A DNA stretch of 64,000 bases from Liolophura sinensis (Eukaryota; Mollusca; Polyplacophora; Chitonida; Chitonidae): NCBI RefSeq assembly GCF_032854445.1, contig NC_088298.1, positions 3,284,160 to 3,348,159 on the forward strand, read 5' to 3'. The notes below the pieces were generated by a model. That model searched no databases and had not been told where the DNA came from. It saw nothing but the letters and a program-made list of their open reading frames with translations. Positions 56,216-64,000 of this stretch are shown in pieces. The position numbers and the translations under genes were made by a program. Every line of letters begins with the position of its first letter. Within the stretch, counting starts at the first letter, position 1.

Positions 56216-57147
56216 TTTCAGACAAAAGATCTGATCGAGTGTGATGAGCGAAAATTTCCCACGGCGTCTCTGACCATTTTAGAAAAATTTCACCAGATCA
56301 CAGAGACATGCACCAGATATTACCTGTGTGAACAGTGAACATTCCTTATCGTCATGTGAACGATGACAACTTCCAACTCCATAATGACCTACATAGGTAA
56401 TGACCTAGCAAGTTTAGGAGATTCTGACACTGCGCTGTGCTCACTGGTGGGAACAGGAGGCAGGTCTACGGTCTTTATGAAACAAGCTCCACCAGGAACA
56501 AAACTAGTTTCCTATCAGTTAATATTTCATTAAGAGGTTAACTCTCACATTACTGTAAATTACCACATCCAACTGCGTCCTGATTCTGCGCTTATGGGCC
56601 CTGGATGTCATTTGAAGCCAACCGGTAAAAGCAACTAAAAGCCTTAAGTTGTATGGAGATGTATCCAACAATGCAGCCTAACTGCAACTAACCTAGTCTA
56701 TAATCTGCTTTCAGAAAACCATGTAATACATCTACTGTGTTCGACTATTGACTTGCTGCATTCTTTACACTATATTTTATTTTTTGTTGTTTTTTCTCTT
56801 CACAGCAAGTTTAAATTACAATGAGTAAGAAAAAACAAAAAACAACTTCACAAACTAGATATATATGTATCCGAACAGTTGGTAAAAAAATTCCCGTCAA
56901 CACAAATATCCATCACACAATTGAAAAATGATGTACAAAACTACTGAAAAGAAGTATAAAATATATAGAAAATCTTTATATTTCTATGAGAATCATAGAA
57001 ATTCAAACATGTTATTCAGTATGCTTTTATATGTACACATTGGAACAAGTTTTTTTTCTTAAAAATATTTCATTCAAATTTTACAGAAAATTTCATTAGT
57101 GTCCAACAAATCTTGTACTGTTAAATATAAGTAAAAGGAGAACTTAC

Positions 57148-57253
57148 TCTGGATGATGTTGGTGAAGATCACATGTTTACCTGTATCTGACACTTCCACC
57201 TGTGTCTCAGGGATGCTCTGCTGTTCCAGGCAATGCCCGGTTACATCAGGCAC
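57148..57253 (-). CDS. Tentative upstream exon of the trio-like gene
   Basis: On the minus strand a pyrimidine-rich acceptor (…gtcctag) is followed by an open stretch and a good donor (GTAAGT at 57147-57142). Only phase 0 is open, reading VPDVTGHCLEQQ…ETQVEVSDTG…TNIIQ. The exon ends in phase 1, whereas the next exon I recognise (51499-51296) starts in phase 0. So there is a missing exon between them, a different donor is used (an in-frame CAG/GTGGAA lies inside), or this is not part of the gene. No domain recognised. Confidence 0.4.
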
Positions 57254-59206
57254 CTAGGACGTACAGATAACCACACCCAATATCTGCCTAGAAGCTTGTT
57301 GCAAAAGCCTCATTTCCACTCGCAAATGAACCCCAATAAACACCTATTTATCAGCAAACCCAAATCAAAACGATCTGTCCGCTTCTGACAGAACAGAAAA
57401 TTATTCAAGAGCGTAAATGTATATGGTGGCTATCAGCGGATCTCCGCGATCAGATTGAGAAAAAAAGATTACATTAATACTGGGTTAATCTCCACGGTCT
57501 CAACTCCTGAAGTCCGTCTATATGAAATGCTTCTCTGAAATTTACTACTGCTACCAAAACTTTGGTAAATTGTCTACAATGCCACAACTGTAAGCCAAAG
57601 ATACCATGGTATAAGCTGCTTGACAAGGGCGTTAGATTAATATGTGGAAATGTGGCAAAGGAATTAAGCCGAAGTCCTGACACAATCTCTAGTGTTAACA
57701 TGAGATGTGATGTAGAAAGAATTAAAGATCAGCTTTGTCATTGAAGAGAAGCAAGTTTCATAATGATAACAAGTTTCCACACGTATGAATCTATCCAAAA
57801 ATACCCAGGTGTCCCATGCGGCATAGCGTATTCTCCACAATCCTCGAGACAAAGAGGGCATCTGGACGCAGGTATAAACCCCATGGAGTTCTTTCCACCT
57901 TCTGAAGTCATCTAATGCTGACAGTTGGCCCATTAACACAGGAGAGAATCTGCGGAATATCCACCACTTCAAATCAACAGGTGATACGCGAGTAATTAGT
58001 GAGCGTGATTAAAGGCATAAAAACCCCTGATCACAGCAAACCAATCGACTTGCACATCTCTCGAGGCTGCACAGGAAGCCTGACTATTTCCCTGGGTGTG
58101 GTATCTTAAGCGTGTTCGCATGGGTCTCTATCTGCGTGTGCGCATAACCATGAAGACCTTGTTGCTGCCACTTGTTGCTATTATCCAATCAAAAAAGCTC
58201 TGCGGCACTCTTCTGTCGATGGCGTGCAGCATCGAGCCAGTCACCACAGCCAGTCAAACCGAGCTGTGGTGGCACACCAGGTCTTGGTGTGTGTGTCGCA
58301 TAATTCACAGGATTTGACTCTGCTGTGATAACCATTTCACACAAAGACGGAAGTGATGCACCATTCACAAGAGATTCTAATCTGCATGACAACAGCCTCG
58401 ATGTTCACCTGGCTTCTTAGCAACAGATCTTGCCATGTCTCCCTCACTGACGCACACTGGCATAGTGGACTGGCTATCTGCGGCCCTTTGTTTAGGCCAT
58501 TAGCTCAGACTACATCTACATGTGTGAACCAACCAGCACTTTGTATAATGATATTACTAGTCATACATTCATACATGCTCCCATGCCTGAGAGAGGCTTA
58601 GAGGTATTATCACCACATCTAGCTTGATCATGATTAACAAAATGCTTGTGACTGAGTATTAAATGTCAGCCAGAGACATTCATTTGAATACATATTGTAC
58701 CTACACGCAGAGAGCACAGTATAGTGGCCAGTAGATTGACTGAGTGGAAAAGTCACCCAGACCATAATGAAGAAATAAAAAGGGGAAACATTCCCAGCTG
58801 TTACAACAGAGGGGCAAGGGAGGGGGGGGGGGGGGGTGATTTGCAGGAGGGATGGGGAGGTTATGGAGGAGCTTACAATTAAACGGGGTGGGAATATAAT
58901 GGTCTTCAGAATTAATTTGTTTGCTCAGGGGTATAATGCTTGCATGTCACTGACACCGCATCATGTGATATATGCTATATGGGGTAGTAATTATATACTA
59001 TGTATCACTGTATGGAAACCACAAAGCCCAAGTTGGTTCAGAGTACAATTATGCATCTCATGAAATGTACCATGGATAATACAATGAAAGTCATGTAATA
59101 TGTTATATGTCCATCACTGATTATACGCTGTGCTTGTCATGAATTACGCTATGAATGTTCGATACATACTATGCATCTATGCTATGGCCTCTCATGGATG
59201 TGCTAC
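57254..59206. other. Upstream region, no supported gene
   Basis: 58040-58330 is locally GC-richer with short ORFs on both strands but no recognisable protein. A G14-type run lies at 58821-58837. Confidence 0.4.
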
Positions 59207-59375
59207 GAGTGAGTGAGTGAGTGCTTGGGGTTTAACGTCAAACTTAACAATTTTTCAGTCATATGACGATGAAGGAATCCTTAGAGTGCATGTAATGTGC
59301 CTCCTTGTTGCAGGACGGATTTCTTTTATTTAGTGCTGCTTCACTGAGATGTCTTACCGAAAGCAAGTAAGCCGA
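59207..59375 (+). mobile_element. Interspersed repeat family 2, truncated copy
   Basis: gagtgagtgagtgcttgggg then tttaacgtc, tcatatgacgatgaagg and atgtgcctccttgttgcagg, matching the copy at 48669-49003 and stopping near aagccgacccac. Confidence 0.8.
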
Positions 59376-59394
59376 CCCACTAATGTCATCTAGT

Positions 59395-59945
59395 ACACCA
59401 TTAATACTGTACACAATGCATCACTAATACTGTACACAATGCATCAAACTAATGTGGTGCATAAAACACCACTAATACTGTACACAATGCATCACTAATA
59501 CTGTACATAATACACCACTAATACTGCGCACAATATATCACTAATATTGTACATAAAACATCACTAATACTGCACACAATACGTCGCTAATACTGTACAC
59601 AATGCATCACTAGATACTGCACACAATACACCACTAATATTGAACACAAAACATCACTAAATACTGCGCACAATACGGCGCTAATACTGTACACAAAACA
59701 TCACTAATATTGCGCACAATATATCACTAATATTGAACACAAAACATCACTAATACTGCGCACAATACGGCGCTAATACTGTGCACACTACACCACTAAT
59801 ATTGAACACAAAACATCACTAATACTGCGCACAATACGGCGCTAATACTGTGCACACTACACCACTAATATTGTACACAAAACATCACTAATACTGTGCA
59901 CATATATCACTAATATTGTACATAAAACATCACTAATATTGACAC
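59395..59945. repeat. Minisatellite, about 23-bp unit, over 20 copies
   Basis: Unit cactaatactgtacacaatg plus cat with many variants (gcgcacaatacggcg, ttgaacacaaaacat). Confidence 0.92.
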
Positions 59946-60254
59946 AACTTGTAACTGCCGAGCAACATGTTTAATACAAGCTGAGAGTAAGGGCCTAATG
60001 GTTAAAGTATCCTCATGATAACCAGCATACTTGAGCCATATAGAGTCCAAGACATTACAACTGCCAACCCCCTGCAGTGACTCCTCCATTCTCATTAAGT
60101 AATTAAGAAATAGGCCATACATAAACCTTTCTGAACTGTCGATCAAACACCTCGATTTGACAAACCAGAATCAATATTGTTGAAAGTAGGCCATTAAGCC
60201 TTTATCCAAACACATTGGCTACAAAGGTTCAATCAGCTGTTCAAAGGCTTTTAC

Positions 60255-60297
60255 CTACAATGAATGAATGTATGTATGTATGTATGTATATATGTAT
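60255..60297. repeat. (tatg)n microsatellite
   Basis: gaatgaatgtatgtatgtat and following tatgtata. Confidence 0.85.
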
Positions 60298-60464
60298 AAT
60301 TGCCATGACGATTAAGAGGTGGAGGAATATCGGATTTAAGGTATTCACCCAGTGGTAACTGGCCCGTTGACGGATCTTCAGATGTATTCACTTCATTTGA
60401 TTCGTGTACATTGTATAAATGTCTTACTCAGTGAGGTACATGCATGTATATAGATAAAACAAAC

Positions 60465-61400
60465 CTCCAGCATTAAGTCCATGACAAAGCTCCAGCAAAA
60501 AATCCATGACAAACCTCCAGCATTAAGTCCATGACAAAGCTCCAGCAAAAAGTCCATGACGAACCTCCAGCATTAAGCCCATGACAAACCTCCAGCATTG
60601 GGATCAAGACCAACTTCCTGCACTGGGTCCATGACAAACCTGCAGCACTGGGTTCATGGCAGACCTCCAGCACTGAGTCCATGACAAACTTCCTGCACTG
60701 GGTCCATGACAAATCTGCAGCACTGGGTCCATGGCTGACCTCCAATACTGAGTCCATGACAAACTCCCAGCACTGAGCCCATGACAAACTTCCTGCACTG
60801 GGTCCATGACAAACCTGCAGCACTGGGTTCATGGCAGACCTCCAGCACTGAGTCCATGACAAACTTCCTGCACAGGGTCCATGACAAACCTGCAGCACTG
60901 GGTTCATGGCAGACCTCCAGCACTGAGTCCATGACAAACTTCCTGCACTGGGTCCATGACAAACCTGCAGCACTGGGTTCATGGCAGACCTCCAGCACTG
61001 AGTCCATGACAAACTTCCAGCACTGAGTCCATGACAAACTTCCTGCACTGGGTCCATGACAAACCTGCAGCACTGGGTCCATGGCAGACCTCCAGCACTG
61101 AGTCCATGACAAACTTCCTGCACTGAGTCCATGACAAACTTCCTGCACTGGGTCCATGACAAACCTCCAGCACTGAGTCCATGACAAACTTCCAGCACTG
61201 GGTCCATGACAAACCTCCAGCACTGAGTCCATGACAAACTTCCTGCACTGGGTCCATGACAAACTTCCAGCAATGGGTCCACAGCAGACCTCCAGCACTA
61301 AGTCCACAACAAACTTCCAGCAATGGGTCCACAGCAAACCTCCAGCACTGAGTCCATGACAAACTTCCAACACTGAGTCCATGACAGACCTCTGGCAATG
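60465..61400. repeat. Minisatellite, 25-bp unit, about 37 copies
   Basis: Unit cactgagtccatgacaaact plus tccag or tcctg. Because 25 bp shifts frame each copy, three minus-strand frames stay open and give long but spurious 25-residue repeat ORFs. Confidence 0.95.
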
Positions 61401-62679
61401 GGTCAACGAAGATAGCACAGTTCAAAGTAAGCAAAATATCTCACATGAAAAAGATCATCATATTTCACCAATCAGGGCGCAAGTCTATTTTTCAATAACT
61501 TAAGAACACACCTGATTTTGCTCAGATATCACATGATCCGTGTTTTGCCATTACTAGCAACTCCACATGATACTTTTGGTCATACTTTAAATATGACGTC
61601 CCACAACCGCCTCAAGAAGTTCAGCTGAAATATTGATTTACACAGTTACAAAGCACATCACAGAAACTGATGGTTAATTTCGACCAACCATGTCTGTTTC
61701 CACTTCCTGTTTGAAACTACAGTCGAATTATCTGTTGTCATTTAGGCATGCCTAGTTTTAATCAGTTCGTATCAAAGAAACAGAGCATATCCTTACTGAA
61801 AGCCTTCAAGTTCAAGAGGTCACAGCTGTTAGACAAGGGATACAACTAATCCCATCGAGTTGATTGTTGTATCTCCATCATCAGCCTCTCAACAGTGCTT
61901 TTTTCCACCTAAACCATTGACTGGTTCATAAGATCAAAGGGGTGATCCTAATAAGAGATGGGTGCTTCGGCTCTGAAGATCAGTACCCATACATCAATGG
62001 GTAAAGATCAAAAGAATGTCTTGCTCAAGGCTGTTAAAGGAGAATTCCATGAGACAGGTGGGGAGACACAAGTATGACATACCTGTATACAGGTGAGGTA
62101 TTTCAGTAAGATCAGTTTTTGGTAATAACAGTGTTTAGCACACAGAGATTAAATTTCACAACCATAACCATGGAAACAGACAACGCCCTTCTAACAAGGC
62201 AAACACACCCAACAACAAAAAACAAAAAAAAATGCATTTTTACAGGCATTTGCCTCTAAAAATGTCACAAACAACTACTTTAGCGGCTCCAAAAACACCT
62301 CAAATAACCTTTCTGAGATCCCAAAAGATCAAAATGTGCAGGGGTGAAATTTTAGCTCAAATTATTTATAGTATGTAACATTCACAGCTGTGAAAGTAGA
62401 TTATGAAGGAAATAATTTGATCACCTTAGTGTTTACATGTGCCTCATAAGCCAGCACTTATGACTGACGTGAAAAACAGTTCTACTTTCCTTCCTTCTAT
62501 ATAATGTACATGAGTGCAAGTTTTTATGAATTCTGGGCAACATGATAAAATGTAGACAGCTGTAGGCCACACATTGAGGTATATATAATGACATAAGAAG
62601 TTACGCTTTTAGCAAAGCGCATTTTCAGAGACAAAAAAATGTCACAAAATATAACTTTTATCGCTAAATGACTGAGAAC
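61401..62679. other. Upstream region, nothing recognised
   Basis: AT-rich with an A-run near 62218-62232; no exon or repeat family identified. Confidence 0.4.
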
Positions 62680-63320
62680 TTTCACCACAAAACTGTTCAA
62701 TATCAAACGTCAACAGATGAACAAAAACACAGCAAATTTTGACACTAAACTGTTCAATATCAAATGTCTACAGATGAACAAAAACACAGCAAACTTTGAC
62801 ACTAAAATGTTCAATATCAAATCTACAGACGAACAAAAACACAGCAAACTTCGACACTAAACTGTTCAATATCAAATGTCAAAAGGTGGACAAAATAATT
62901 GCAAAACAAAACAACACAAAACTGTTCAAGAAATCAAAACTTGATCAAAATCATTGCAAACTTTGACCCCCAACTGTTTAAGATAAAGATATCAAAAACT
63001 GATCAAAATCATTGTAACCTTTGACACAAAACTGTTAAATATCAAGATGTCAATAGCTGATCAAAATCACTGCACAATGACAAAACTTCAAAGCCACTGT
63101 AAACTATGACACAAACTGTTGCAATATCAGATGTCAAAAGCTGATCAAATTCAATGCCAACTTCAACCCAAAAATGCTTGAAATCAAATGCCAAAAGCTG
63201 ATCAAAATCATTGTGAACTGACATAGAAATGTGCAGTATCACCTGTTAAAATCTGATAAATACCACCGTAAATTATTTGAAACAGAACTGTTCAATATCC
63301 GAAGTCAAAAGCTGAATAAT
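62680..63320. repeat. Diverged tandem repeat, roughly 55-60-bp unit
   Basis: Recurring actgttcaatatcaaatgtc, aaaagctgatcaaaatcatt and gcaaactttgacac in order, about eleven copies with indels. Confidence 0.85.
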
Positions 63321-64000
63321 ATCTCCCTTTGACAACAGAACTGATGTATGACACCATACCTCACCAATTCCTACCCAAGTCTGGTATAAAGCGATGACAA
63401 ACCGTGCGTGTTCCTGCTCATGCAGAAACCTCAAGACTGCGTAGTTACATGTACGAAAACTACAAATCACTATAAACACTCTCAGACCATGAGAGACTGG
63501 AAACATGGCCCTGGATAAAAAGTAAAACACAAGCAATCTACTGCAAATATTTATACCTCGGTTTGTCTAAAGGCATTAGGCATGTAACATGAAAGGCTAG
63601 TCTATAAATACACTGTCAGAGAAAACCTGGTAAAGATGTTATGTACACATACCCTTATATGCAATCTGCATACCTATATCTCTAGATAGAGTAAGCTAGA
63701 TCAACACTGGAGATTTGAACCATTTAATAGAATCACTTAACCCACTGGACCACAGTAATGAGTGTTCTCCAATAATAAGGCAAGCAAGAAATGCCTTAAA
63801 TTCGCATCTTTTAGCTCCGCATATTAAAGTTCAGGAGCAATAATTGGTAACTTGAATCTAATGTAAATCTACATGTATTTGGAACCAAGAAAAAAAAAAA
63901 AAAAAACTCACAAGGGTAGAGATGTTCAATTGTACAGACTCAACAGCAGATTTCTAAAATTCAAATCACAAATAAATTTTGTTTAATTTTAAAATACCAG
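63321..64000. other. Window end, nothing supported
   Basis: One short minus-strand stretch (63370-63420) has acceptor- and donor-like borders but no recognisable protein. A-run at 63891-63906. Confidence 0.4.

Larger units (their letters stand above)
51500..57147. other. 5.6-kb upstream intron region
   Basis: Contains two minisatellites (52095-52620, 55440-56215). Otherwise AT-rich; 54383-54414 is A-rich. If 57148-57253 is a true exon, a phase-adjusting exon should lie here, but I did not find it. Confidence 0.45.

Noticed and set aside
57664-57972. 102-codon minus-strand ORF
   Set aside because: No recognisable motif, no clear splice borders and a complementary ORF on the other strand; looks like chance.
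60473-61434. Overlapping ORFs of up to 269 codons with LEVCHGPSAGSLSWTQC repeats
   Set aside because: 25-bp minisatellite read in three frames; all frames give the same repeating peptide, which signals non-coding repeat.
63360-63420. Exon-like stretch EHARFVIALYQTWVGI
   Set aside because: Borders are plausible but it is very short and matches no Trio segment I know.

Overview
The window is eukaryotic: coding exons are short, separated by introns with GT..AG borders, and surrounded by AT-rich DNA full of minisatellites and tRNA-derived SINEs. The one gene I can support is a Trio/Kalirin-family RhoGEF on the minus strand. Its domain order (DH2-PH2, SH3, Ig, FN3, kinase), the dispersed repeats and the overall texture suggest a marine lophotrochozoan, probably a mollusc. 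The species is my inference.

Layout in gene sense (high to low coordinates). The region 64000-57254 has no exon I can defend and carries minisatellites and an interspersed repeat. A tentative exon lies at 57148-57253, and two well-formed linker exons at 51296-51499 and 50457-50540. An alternative first exon (46085-46309) has a good initiator ATG, an in-frame stop upstream and a TATA-like box; it would start a GEF2-only isoform. Exons between 41882 and 35595 encode the second DH-PH module, including a 36-nt microexon. Exons at 34925-34970 and 33647-34325 form a Ser/Ala-rich linker. After a 12-kb intron come the SH3 exon (21318-21535), a basic linker (19463-19580), two Ig exons, two FN3 exons and six exons of a Ser/Thr-kinase domain ending with a stop at 3756-3758. 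Positions 3755-1 are 3' UTR and flank.

All splice phases from the alternative first exon to the stop agree, giving about 1,282 residues, except in kinase exon 11443-11617. That exon is one base short in a G run just before the DFG motif. It is either a consensus error or a real frameshift.

The most unusual feature is a set of tandem arrays that abut three exons (13424-13562, 39780-39849, 38608-38700). Each array is built from the 3' end of that exon plus its 5' splice site, so each intron begins with many decoy donors. One array repeats the segment encoding the kinase catalytic loop in 70-bp and 34-bp units. Other introns hold unrelated minisatellites, the largest a 5.2-kb array of mixed 68/77-bp units in the last intron.
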